58,671 nt of DNA from Paraburkholderia ultramafica (GTDB lineage: Bacteria > Pseudomonadota > Gammaproteobacteria > Burkholderiales > Burkholderiaceae), in NCBI RefSeq assembly GCF_902859915.1, contig NZ_CADIKK010000041.1, positions 1 to 58,671 on the forward strand, written 5' to 3'. A program made the translations under genes and the position numbers. This document shows, piece by piece, positions 51,423 through 58,671 of this stretch (position 1 is its first letter; each line of letters opens with the position of its first letter). The notes under the pieces are model-generated. The model saw nothing but the letters and a program-made list of their open reading frames with translations. It had not been told where the DNA came from and did no database searches.

Positions 51423-51932
51423 ATGCCACATCGATTTTTTCGTCTTTTGACGGTGGTGTGGGTCGGTAGTCTGCTGACTATCGGCTATGCCGTCGCGCCC
51501 GTGCTGTTCACGTCGCTCGACCGGATGACGGCGGGCGCGGTGGCGGCACAGCTGTTTCGCATTCAGGGCGTGCTCGGTGTAGTGTGCGGCATATTGCTGC
51601 TCGGTCTTGCCAACTTGCTGGTTCGCCGCGGCAGCGATGCTTATCGCCGTTTGCGCTGGCTGATCGCCGGCATGCTGGTGTGCGTGCTGGTGGGTTACTT
51701 CGCGTTGCAGCCGTTCATGAATGCAATGCGCGTGGCCGCGCTCGAAGCGGGCAGCGACGTCGGGCATTCGGTTTATGCGACGCGCTTCGGCATCCTGCAC
51801 GGCGTGTCGAGTCTGTTCTATCTGATCGAAAGCCTGCTGGGCGTGGCGCTCGTGTGGAAGCTGCCTGCGAGCATCGGCGTAGCGGCGACGGAGCCGGGCG
51901 CTCACAGTGCCGCGGGGAAAGTGACGGGCTGA
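51423..51932 (+). CDS. DUF4149 domain membrane protein
   Basis: A 169-aa protein with four hydrophobic helices (FFRLLTVVWVGSLLTIGYAV, GVLGVVCGILLLGLANLL, LRWLIAGMLVCVLVGYFALQ, LHGVSSLFYLIESLLGVAL). The family is common next to greA in beta-proteobacteria; its function is unknown. It starts 19 bp after greA, so it is probably co-transcribed. Confidence 0.82.
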   Translation: MPHRFFRLLTVVWVGSLLTIGYAVAPVLFTSLDRMTAGAVAAQLFRIQGVLGVVCGILLLGLANLLVRRGSDAYRRLRWLIAGMLVCVLVGYFALQPFMNAMRVAALEAGSDVGHSVYATRFGILHGVSSLFYLIESLLGVALVWKLPASIGVAATEPGAHSAAGKVTG

Positions 51933-52078
51933 GATGCTGAGCGGAGACCGCTTGCGCTTGCTGGCCGACCGTTCCGGTTTTAGCGGATTTGCCCAGGCGT
52001 TCGCCTGAGCATTCAGCCTTTCGTTTTCAGGTTAGCTTATATCAAGGTGCGGACCTCGCCGCACCTATCGCCGCTTGC

Positions 52079-52606
52079 TTACTTCGACGACTGATGCGAG
52101 CGCTTCGCGCTGGTTTGACGCTTCTTGGCGCGCTTGATGTTGCCGCCTTGCGTGACGCGTTCATTGCCGCGCACCAGGACCGCTTTTGCCTTCGGCTTGC
52201 GCATCGGAATTTCGCTGGGTTTCACGACCGTGACGACGCGCGGTGCGCGGCCCTTGCCCGGCTTGGCTTCAACGGCCGCTTCGCGGGCGCTCGGCAACGC
52301 GCCGCGCTTCGCTTTCACCGCCGGCTGCGCCGATTCCGGCTTCCAGATCACCAGCAGCTTGCCGATATGCTGGATCGGCGCGGCATTCAGCTTGTCGCAG
52401 ATCTCTTCATAGATCGCGATGCGTTCTTCGCGTTCGTCGCCGAATACGCGGATTTTGATGAGCTGATGAGCATCAAGGTGAACCTTGATCTCGGAGAGCA
52501 CAGCGTCGGTCAAGCCTTCGGCGCCGACGAGCACGACCGGTTTGAGCGCATGTGCCTGGGAGCGCAACTCGGCGCGTTGGTCGGAAGAGACTTTGAGGGC
52601 TGGCAT
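52079..52606 (-). CDS. yhbY: YhbY-family RNA-binding protein with long basic tail
   Basis: A 175-aa protein. Residues 1-95 form the CRM/YhbY domain (LKVSSDQRAELRSQAHALKP, then HQLIKIRVFGDERE and QHIGKLLVIWKPE), which binds pre-50S ribosomal RNA. Residues 96-175 form a Lys/Arg/Ala-rich, probably disordered tail (RVTQGGNIKRAKKRQTSAKR), longer than E. coli YhbY (about 97 aa). It is divergent from rlmE, another 50S maturation gene. Confidence 0.87.
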   Translation of the reverse strand: MPALKVSSDQRAELRSQAHALKPVVLVGAEGLTDAVLSEIKVHLDAHQLIKIRVFGDEREERIAIYEEICDKLNAAPIQHIGKLLVIWKPESAQPAVKAKRGALPSAREAAVEAKPGKGRAPRVVTVVKPSEIPMRKPKAKAVLVRGNERVTQGGNIKRAKKRQTSAKRSHQSSK

Positions 52607-52798
52607 GGAAAGTGGAAGACTCGACTAAAATGGCGGCACCTGCGTTCCCGGTCGATTTGCTCGATCGGGTCGATTCAACAGGGCGGCGCGTCAGAACAAC
52701 AGAATCGCGGATGATCGCCAGTTTTGGCGGTGGCCGCGCGAATTAACCGCGTATTATCCCCTAAAGCGCGACACCACGCAGCAAGAGTTCAATCTTTA

Positions 52799-53461
52799 AT
52801 GGCAAAAAACAAGTTCAATACCGCGTGGCTGCATGACCACATCAACGACCCGTACGTGAAAATGGCGCAGCGGGAGGGCTATCGCGCCCGCGCGGCCTAC
52901 AAGCTCAAGGAAATCGACGAGCAGGACAAGCTGATCCGCCCGGGGCAGGTGATCGTCGACCTTGGCTCCACGCCGGGCAGCTGGAGCCAGTACGCGCGCA
53001 ACAAGCTCGCCAAAGGTACGCAGCGCGACGCCGAGCGGGAAGGCGGTATCGACGGTACGATCATCGCGCTGGACATCCTGCCGATGGAGCCGGTGGCCGA
53101 CGTTCACTTCATCCAGGGCGACTTCCGCGAGGACTCGGTGCTGGGCCAACTGGAAGAATTGGTCGGAGAACGCCAGGTCGACCTTGTAATTTCGGATATG
53201 GCGCCCAACCTGTCCGGAGTGGCGGTGGCGGATGCCGCGCGAATCGAGCATTTGTGCGATCTCGCGCTGGAATTCTCACAAAATCACCTGAAACCGGATG
53301 GTGCCCTTTTAGTCAAATGCTTCCACGGCAGCGGTTATAGCCAGATTGTCGAAAAGTTCAAGCGTCAGTTCAAGGTGGTGGCGGCCCGCAAGCCGAAGGC
53401 GTCGCGGGATAAATCGTCAGAAACGTTTATTTTGGGTAAGCATCTCAAGCGGCCCGCATAG
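52799..53461 (+). CDS. rlmE: 23S rRNA 2'-O-methyltransferase E (FtsJ/RrmJ)
   Basis: A 220-aa methyltransferase for U2552 in 23S rRNA. The SAM motif is GQVIVDLGSTPGSWSQYARN; the K-D-K-E tetrad is visible as YRARAAYKLKEID (Lys), DLVISDMAPNLSG (Asp), LLVKCFHGSG (Lys) and KSSETFILG (Glu). The G of the SAM loop is replaced by T (DLGSTPG), a minor variant. ftsH lies 190 bp downstream, as in many proteobacteria. Confidence 0.93.
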   Translation: MAKNKFNTAWLHDHINDPYVKMAQREGYRARAAYKLKEIDEQDKLIRPGQVIVDLGSTPGSWSQYARNKLAKGTQRDAEREGGIDGTIIALDILPMEPVADVHFIQGDFREDSVLGQLEELVGERQVDLVISDMAPNLSGVAVADAARIEHLCDLALEFSQNHLKPDGALLVKCFHGSGYSQIVEKFKRQFKVVAARKPKASRDKSSETFILGKHLKRPA

Positions 53462-53651
53462 AGGGGCGCTGCAGGACGGTTCCGCATCTGCCGGTAGAGT
53501 GCTCATGGCGCTGAAATTGGCGCTTTAATGGCGCGCTACACTATTTCTGTGGTAGCGAAACCTTATGGCAGGGGTCTGCGGACTGGATTAGAATGCTTTC
53601 GTGGTGCCGCAAGGCAAATGTAGGCGCCCGTCTAAGTGAAGGAGTGGTGCT

Positions 53652-55541
53652 TTGAACAACAATATGTTTTCGAAGGCAGCAGTGTGGCTGGTTATCGCAC
53701 TGGTGCTGTTTACGGTGTTCAAGCAGTTCGACAAGCCCCGTGTCCAGGAAGGCGTTTCCTATTCGCAGTTCATGGACGACGCGAAGAACGGCAAAGTCAA
53801 GAACGTCATTGTCCAGGGGCGGAACCTCACGGTCACTCCAGCAGACGGCCAGAAGTACCAGATCGTGTCGCCCGGCGACATCTGGATGGTCGGCGATCTG
53901 ATGAAGTATGGCGTTCAGGTGAGCGGCAAGGCTGACGACGAACCGAATGCGCTGGTGTCCGCGCTGTACTACCTCGGGCCGACGATCCTGATCATCGGTT
54001 TCTGGTTCTACATGATGCGACAGATGCAGGGGGGCGGGAAAGGCGGTGCGTTCTCGTTCGGCAAATCGCGTGCTCGTCTGATTGACGAGAACAACAACGC
54101 TATCAATTTCACCGACGTCGCCGGCTGCGACGAAGCCAAGGAAGAAGTCTCCGAACTGGTCGACTTCCTGCGCGATCCGCAGAAATTCCAGAAACTGGGT
54201 GGCCGCATTCCGCGCGGGGTGCTACTGGTCGGCCCGCCGGGAACCGGTAAGACGCTGCTGGCGCGCGCTATCGCCGGCGAAGCGAAGGTGCCGTTCTTCA
54301 GCATCTCGGGTTCGGACTTCGTTGAAATGTTCGTCGGTGTCGGCGCGGCTCGTGTGCGCGACATGTTCGAGCAGGCCAAGAAGCATGCACCGTGCATCGT
54401 GTTCATCGACGAAATCGACGCGGTTGGCCGTCATCGTGGCGCAGGCATGGGCGGCGGTAACGACGAACGCGAGCAGACGTTGAATCAGATGCTGGTCGAG
54501 ATGGACGGCTTCGAAGCGAACTCGGGCGTGATCGTGATCGCTGCAACGAACCGTTCGGACGTGCTCGACAAGGCGCTGCTGCGTCCGGGCCGTTTCGACC
54601 GTCAGGTGTATGTCGGTTTGCCGGATATCCGCGGCCGCGAACACATCATGAAGGTTCACCTGCGCAAGGTGCCGATTTCGAACGACGTCGACGCAGCAGT
54701 GATTGCACGCGGCACGCCGGGCTTCTCGGGCGCCGATCTCGCGAACCTCGTGAACGAAGCGGCATTGTTCGCGGCTCGCCGCGGCAAGCGCATCGTCGAA
54801 ATGACGGACTTTGAAGATGCGAAGGACAAGATCTTCATGGGTCCGGAGCGCAAGTCTGCCGTGATTCGCGAAGAGTCGAAGCGCGCTACGGCTTACCACG
54901 AGTCGGGCCATGCGGTGATCGCCAAGCTGTTGCCGAAGGCCGATCCGGTGCACAAGGTTACTATTATTCCGCGTGGCCGCGCGCTGGGCGTGACGTGGCA
55001 GTTGCCGGAGCATGACAACGAGACGTACTCGAAGGACTATCTGCTGGATCGTCTCGCGATCCTGTTCGGTGGCCGGGTGGCGGAAGAGTTGTTCCTGAAC
55101 CTGATCAGCACCGGCGCGTCGGACGACTTCAACAAGGCGACGCAAACGGCTCGCGCTATGGTGGCTCGCTTCGGCATGACGGACGCGCTCGGACCGATGG
55201 TCTACGTCGACGACGAAAACGACGCAACGCCGTTTGGCCGTGGCTTCACGCGCACCATTTCGGAAGCGACGCAGCAGAAGGTCGACGCGGAAATCCGCCG
55301 CGTGCTGGACGAGCAGTACACTCTCGCGAAGCGCCTGCTGGATGAAAACCGCGACAAGGTCGAAGCGATGACCGCCGCACTGATGGAGTGGGAAACGATC
55401 GACGCCGATCAGATCAACGACATCATGGCTGGCCGTCCGCCGCGTTCGCCGAAGAGCTCGCCGCCGTCGGCAAGCGACGCCTCGTCGGGCGGTAGCCCGG
55501 GCACTGAGGTCAAGCCGGGCAGCGCGACCGCGCCGGCCTGA
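53652..55541 (+). CDS. ftsH: ATP-dependent zinc metalloprotease FtsH
   Basis: A 629-aa membrane protease that degrades misfolded membrane proteins and regulators. Two N-terminal helices (AVWLVIALVLFTVF; YYLGPTILIIGFWFYMM) flank a periplasmic domain. The AAA+ module has Walker A GPPGTGKTLLARA, Walker B CIVFIDEIDAVGRHR and the SRH (NRSDVLDKALLRPGRFDR). The zinc site is TAYHESGHAVIAKLL (HExGH). Translation starts at TTG 53652, with GGAG about 8 bp upstream. Confidence 0.96.
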   Translation: MNNNMFSKAAVWLVIALVLFTVFKQFDKPRVQEGVSYSQFMDDAKNGKVKNVIVQGRNLTVTPADGQKYQIVSPGDIWMVGDLMKYGVQVSGKADDEPNALVSALYYLGPTILIIGFWFYMMRQMQGGGKGGAFSFGKSRARLIDENNNAINFTDVAGCDEAKEEVSELVDFLRDPQKFQKLGGRIPRGVLLVGPPGTGKTLLARAIAGEAKVPFFSISGSDFVEMFVGVGAARVRDMFEQAKKHAPCIVFIDEIDAVGRHRGAGMGGGNDEREQTLNQMLVEMDGFEANSGVIVIAATNRSDVLDKALLRPGRFDRQVYVGLPDIRGREHIMKVHLRKVPISNDVDAAVIARGTPGFSGADLANLVNEAALFAARRGKRIVEMTDFEDAKDKIFMGPERKSAVIREESKRATAYHESGHAVIAKLLPKADPVHKVTIIPRGRALGVTWQLPEHDNETYSKDYLLDRLAILFGGRVAEELFLNLISTGASDDFNKATQTARAMVARFGMTDALGPMVYVDDENDATPFGRGFTRTISEATQQKVDAEIRRVLDEQYTLAKRLLDENRDKVEAMTAALMEWETIDADQINDIMAGRPPRSPKSSPPSASDASSGGSPGTEVKPGSATAPA

Positions 55542-55562
55542 TAGGCGACCAGTAGAAAGTGC

Positions 55563-55592
55563 GGGCCGGTGTGTTTCACACCGGCCCGTTTT
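55563..55592 (+). terminator. Intrinsic terminator after ftsH
   Basis: CGGGCCGGTGTG-TTT-CACACCGGCCCG followed by TTTTG: a stable 11-12-bp stem 21 bp after the ftsH stop. The folP start lies 33 bp beyond, so folP may be expressed by read-through or its own promoter. Confidence 0.85.
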
Positions 55593-55624
55593 GCATTTAT
55601 CCGTTTTACGTGAAGCATTGCTAC

Positions 55625-56524
55625 GTGTCGAAAGCCGATCTATCTTCTCTTCCCATCCCTGAGCCGCTGCAATGCGGCCGCTTCAAGCTGACCTTCGAGC
55701 GCCCGCTGATCATGGGCATCCTGAACGTCACGCCCGATTCCTTTTCCGACGGCGGCAAATTCGCGATGCGCGGCGATGCGCTGCGCCAGGCCGAGCGCAT
55801 GATGCTCGAGGGCGCGGACATCATCGACATTGGTGGCGAATCGACTCGCCCCGGCGCTCCGCCAGTACCACTCGACGAAGAACTGGAGCGAGTGATTCCG
55901 CTGGTCGAGCAACTGCGCGGGGCGAACGTGCCGTTGTCGGTCGATACGTATAAGCCGGAGGTGATGCGCCACGCGTTGAGTGCAGGCGCCGATCTGATCA
56001 ACGATATATGGGGTTTCCGGATGCCCGGCGCGATCGACGCGGTACGCGACAGCGCATGTGGTCTATGTGTGATGCATATGCTCGGCGAACCGCAGACCAT
56101 GCAGCTCGGCGAGCCCGCCTATGATGATGTGGTGAGCGAGGTTCGGCGTTTCCTGGAGGAGCGGGTGGCGACGCTGCAGCAAGCGGGTATTGCGCGTGCG
56201 CGCATCAGCGTCGATCCGGGCTTCGGCTTCGGCAAGGCGGTGCTTGAGCATAACTACGCGTTGCTTGCGCATTTGCCGGACACCGCGCCGCAAGCCGTGC
56301 CGCCGTATCCGATTCTCGCGGGCATGTCGCGCAAGTCGATGATCGGCGCGGTGGTCGGGCGTCCGGCCGCGGAGCGCATTGCCGGCAGTATTGCCGCAGC
56401 CGTGTGCGCGGCCGAACGGGGAGCTGCGATTCTGCGCGTCCATGATGTCGCGCAAACAGCAGACGCATTGAAAGTATGGGCAGCTATGCGCGACGCGGCG
56501 AATCACAGCCGCGCGCGCGGTTGA
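55625..56524 (+). CDS. folP: Dihydropteroate synthase
   Basis: A 299-aa TIM-barrel enzyme that joins para-aminobenzoate to the pterin diphosphate in folate synthesis; target of sulfonamides. Signatures are IMGILNVTPDSFSDGGKF, ADIIDIGGESTRPGAPPVPL, DLINDIWGFR and ISVDPGFGFGKAVLEHNYAL. GTG 55625 (SKADLSSLPIPEPLQCGRF) is taken as the start; a later start could be used because the first 15 residues are not conserved. glmM follows 27 bp on, forming the usual folP-glmM operon. Confidence 0.94.
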   Translation: MSKADLSSLPIPEPLQCGRFKLTFERPLIMGILNVTPDSFSDGGKFAMRGDALRQAERMMLEGADIIDIGGESTRPGAPPVPLDEELERVIPLVEQLRGANVPLSVDTYKPEVMRHALSAGADLINDIWGFRMPGAIDAVRDSACGLCVMHMLGEPQTMQLGEPAYDDVVSEVRRFLEERVATLQQAGIARARISVDPGFGFGKAVLEHNYALLAHLPDTAPQAVPPYPILAGMSRKSMIGAVVGRPAAERIAGSIAAAVCAAERGAAILRVHDVAQTADALKVWAAMRDAANHSRARG

Positions 56525-56551
56525 ACCCAAAGCTAACGAGGGAGAGAAAAC

Positions 56552-57910
56552 ATGACACGTCGTTACTTCGGAACGGACGGGATTCGGGGCAAGGTCGGCG
56601 AAGGGCCTATTACGCCGGAATTTGTGCTGCGGCTGGGTTACGCCGCCGGCAAGGTGCTCGCGGGCGCGGATCGCAGAGCCAGATCGAGCGCTCGGCCAAC
56701 GGTGCTGATCGGTAAGGACACGCGGGTGTCGGGCTACATGCTCGAAGCCGCGCTCGAGGCGGGCTTCTCGGCGGCCGGCGTCGATGTGATGCTGGCCGGC
56801 CCGATGCCGACTCCCGGCATCGCCTACCTGACGCGTGCGTTGCGGCTCGCCGCGGGCGTGGTCATCAGCGCTTCGCACAACCCGTACTACGACAACGGCA
56901 TCAAATTCTTTTCCGCCGACGGCAACAAGCTGCCGGACGACGTCGAAGCGCTGATCGAAGAGCAACTCAATCTGCCGCTCGCATGCGCGGCATCCGAGCA
57001 ACTCGGCAAGGCGCGGCGTCTCGACGACGCAGCCGGGCGTTATATCGAGTTCTGCAAGAGCACGTTCCCGGCTGCGTTCGACCTGCGCGGCATCAAACTG
57101 GTCGTCGATTGCGCGCATGGCGCCGCGTATGACGTCGCGCCGAACGTATTCCACGAACTCGGCGCCGAGGTGATCCCGATCGGCGTTTCGCCGAACGGCT
57201 TCAACATCAACGACGGTGTCGGCGCCACCGCGCCGGATGCGCTGGTGCGCGCGGTGCGTGCGAACCACGCGGACCTCGGCATCGCACTCGATGGCGACGC
57301 CGACCGACTACAGGTGGTGGATGCGGCTGGCCGCCTGTATAACGGCGACGAACTCCTGTACGTGCTGGTCAAGGACCGCATCGCGACCAACGGCAACGTG
57401 GAAGGAGCGGTCGGCACCTTGATGACCAATATGGCGGTTGAAGTCGCGCTGCAGGAGGCGGGCGTGAAGTTTGTCCGCGCGGCGGTGGGCGATCGCTACG
57501 TGCTCGAGCAACTGCGCGAACACGGCTGGCAACTCGGCGCGGAAGGCTCCGGCCATATTCTCTCCCTTGACCGCCATTCGACCGGCGACGGCATCGTTTC
57601 CGCGTTGCTGGTGCTGGCGGCGATGCAGCGGAGCGGCAAATCGCTCGCCGACCTGCTCGACGGCGTCACGCTGTTCCCGCAGAAGCTGATCAACGTGCGC
57701 ATGAAGCCGGACGCGGACTGGAAGGGCAGCGACGCGATCCGTCGCGCGATCGGCCGCGCCGAGACTGCGTTGAATGGCCGCGGGCGCGTGTTGATCCGCG
57801 CGTCCGGCACCGAGCCGGTGCTGCGCGTGATGGTCGAGGCGGAGAATATCGACGACGCGGTGCTTCATTCGGAAGCGATTGCCGACGCGGTGAAGCTGGC
57901 CACGGCGTAA
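56552..57910 (+). CDS. glmM: Phosphoglucosamine mutase
   Basis: A 452-aa alpha-D-phosphohexomutase that turns glucosamine 6-phosphate into the 1-phosphate for peptidoglycan and LPS precursors. It starts MTRRYFGTDGIRGKVGEGPI. The phosphoserine loop is VVISASHNPYYDNGIKFF, the metal loop DLGIALDGDADRLQ, the sugar loop EGSGHILSLDRHSTGDGI and the phosphate-binding loop LIRASGTEPVLRVM. AGGGAG precedes the ATG. Confidence 0.96.
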   Translation: MTRRYFGTDGIRGKVGEGPITPEFVLRLGYAAGKVLAGADRRARSSARPTVLIGKDTRVSGYMLEAALEAGFSAAGVDVMLAGPMPTPGIAYLTRALRLAAGVVISASHNPYYDNGIKFFSADGNKLPDDVEALIEEQLNLPLACAASEQLGKARRLDDAAGRYIEFCKSTFPAAFDLRGIKLVVDCAHGAAYDVAPNVFHELGAEVIPIGVSPNGFNINDGVGATAPDALVRAVRANHADLGIALDGDADRLQVVDAAGRLYNGDELLYVLVKDRIATNGNVEGAVGTLMTNMAVEVALQEAGVKFVRAAVGDRYVLEQLREHGWQLGAEGSGHILSLDRHSTGDGIVSALLVLAAMQRSGKSLADLLDGVTLFPQKLINVRMKPDADWKGSDAIRRAIGRAETALNGRGRVLIRASGTEPVLRVMVEAENIDDAVLHSEAIADAVKLATA

Positions 57911-58290
57911 GACGCGCATTTTCGCGCGGCGGTGGGGCGATAGGATATCGTCCCGCCGCTTGCCGCCCTCAGCCCGCCAGGCGGGCGGCCGAACAGCGAG
58001 TCCCCCAAACCCCGGCTATCTCACCCGCCAACCTTCCATCCCCCGTGGCGCCCATCGCCGCCGCACATCACTGCCCCACCCAAACGTTCGCTCCCCATCT
58101 TTTTCGCCTAATCTCTAGAACGTTGCCCCCAACGTCGCAAAACCGGCGATTCATCCACTCAAACACCTTTCACGACAGTAATCTCACTGTCACATCTGTT
58201 TAACGATCAGTCACGTTACTGTCACAAAGAGACCCTAAGCTTCGCGGTGTTCGTGTCACTCGCTCATACCGCTCACACCTTGGAGGTCTC
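57911..58290 (+). other. glmM-pstS intergenic region
   Basis: No gene is seen. It opens with an imperfect hairpin (57926-57959; GCGGCGGTGGGGCGATA against TATCGTCCCGCCGC) without a T run, possibly ending the folP-glmM transcript. The Pho boxes at 58187-58225 lie in its right-hand part. Confidence 0.5.
58187..58225 (+). promoter_or_regulatory. Tandem Pho boxes upstream of pstS
   Basis: Two PhoB half-site pairs are spaced 7-4-7: CTGTCAC-ATCT-GTTTAAC (58187-58204) and CAGTCAC-GTTA-CTGTCAC (58208-58225). The second is very close to the consensus. They sit 66-104 bp before the pstS ATG, so PhoB-dependent induction under phosphate starvation is expected. Confidence 0.75.
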
Positions 58291-58671
58291 ATGAAATTGA
58301 TGCAAACCGTGTTCGCTGGCGTCGCTGGCGCGCTTTTCGCAATCGCAGCGCAAGCCGCAGACATCACCGGCGCGGGCAGCACCTTCGCAGCACCGATTTA
58401 CACGAAGTGGGCCGACGCCTATCAGAAGTCCGGCGGCGGCAAGGTGAACTACCAGGGTATCGGTTCGTCGGGCGGCGTGAAGCAGATCGTCGCGAAGACC
58501 GTCGACTTCGCCGGTTCGGACGCGCCGCTGAAGGACGACGAACTCGCCAAGGAAGGCCTGTTCCAGTTCCCGACGGTGGTCGGCGGCGTGGTGCCGGTCG
58601 TCAACGTGCCGGGCGTGAAGCCGGCTGAACTGACGCTGTCGGGCGAAGTGCTCGGCGACATCTACCTGGGC
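58291..58671 (+). CDS. pstS: Phosphate ABC transporter substrate-binding protein (partial, runs off the window)
   Basis: The first 127 codons of a periplasmic phosphate-binding protein. A signal peptide (VFAGVAGALFAIAAQAAD) is followed by ITGAGSTFAAPIYTKWADAY, the TGAGSTF loop that binds phosphate, and GIGSSGGVKQIVAKTVDFAG with the SGGV and SDAPL loops. GGAGG is 6-8 bp before the ATG at 58291. The gene continues past 58671; pstCAB would normally follow. Confidence 0.95.
   Translation, partial: MKLMQTVFAGVAGALFAIAAQAADITGAGSTFAAPIYTKWADAYQKSGGGKVNYQGIGSSGGVKQIVAKTVDFAGSDAPLKDDELAKEGLFQFPTVVGGVVPVVNVPGVKPAELTLSGEVLGDIYLG

Overview
The window looks like a chromosomal segment of a beta-proteobacterium of the Burkholderia/Paraburkholderia type. 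The reasons are the high-GC coding sequence and the gene orders carA-carB-greA-DUF4149/yhbY-rlmE-ftsH-folP-glmM-pstS and dnaQ-rnhA-methyltransferase/gloB-mltD. A horizontally acquired island of about 24.4 kb (15015-39441) interrupts it. No database search was possible. Family names rest on motifs and remembered family features.

Left flank (1-15014): tRNA-Gly(GCC) and tRNA-Cys(GCA) with terminators; a frameshifted membrane-protein remnant; a TraB/GumN-like protein; an ElaA-type acetyltransferase; a minus-strand operon SCO / PCu(A)C / CtaG for copper delivery to cytochrome oxidase; otsB-otsA for trehalose synthesis; two MsbA-like ABC exporters with a GT4 glycosyltransferase and two small membrane proteins between them. 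The flank ends with a strong hairpin that was probably the original terminator of tRNA-Val.

Island (15015-39441): a 49-bp direct repeat of the 3' part of tRNA-Val(CAC) marks both ends. The intact tRNA is on the right, next to a tyrosine integrase of the Rci/HP1 subfamily. From left to right the cargo is as follows. (a) Plasmid-like genes: an AlpA-like HTH protein, a replication/DNA-binding-like protein, and a PilV-like conjugative pilus tip adhesin. Next comes a non-coding array of seven CACATGTG-centred repeats spaced about 42 bp apart, then a second tyrosine recombinase. (b) A nonsense-interrupted DEDDh exonuclease. (c) A tightly overlapping operon of one serine recombinase and two different ParB/RepB-like proteins, with a divergent HTH gene. 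(d) A DotA/TraY-like I-type conjugation protein and a small membrane partner. (e) A run of small genes with two more DEDDh nucleases. (f) A defence/toxin-antitoxin-like zone: an MNT nucleotidyltransferase with an AlbA_2 (Schlafen-like) protein, an HTH-ImmA/IrrE metalloprotease with a DUF4411 PIN toxin, an AT-rich membrane/coiled-coil gene, a VapB remnant, and an RHH+HTH regulator with palindromic operators.

Right flank (39472-58671): housekeeping genes for DNA replication and repair (dnaQ, rnhA), methylglyoxal detoxification (gloB), cell-wall turnover (mltD), pyrimidine/arginine precursor synthesis (carAB), transcription and ribosome maintenance (greA, yhbY, rlmE), membrane proteolysis (ftsH), folate (folP), amino-sugar synthesis (glmM), and the start of pstS behind tandem Pho boxes.

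The most unusual parts are the recombinase-ParB-RepB operon, whose serine recombinase lacks a visible zinc ribbon, and the helically phased palindrome array between the pilV-like gene and a recombinase gene.
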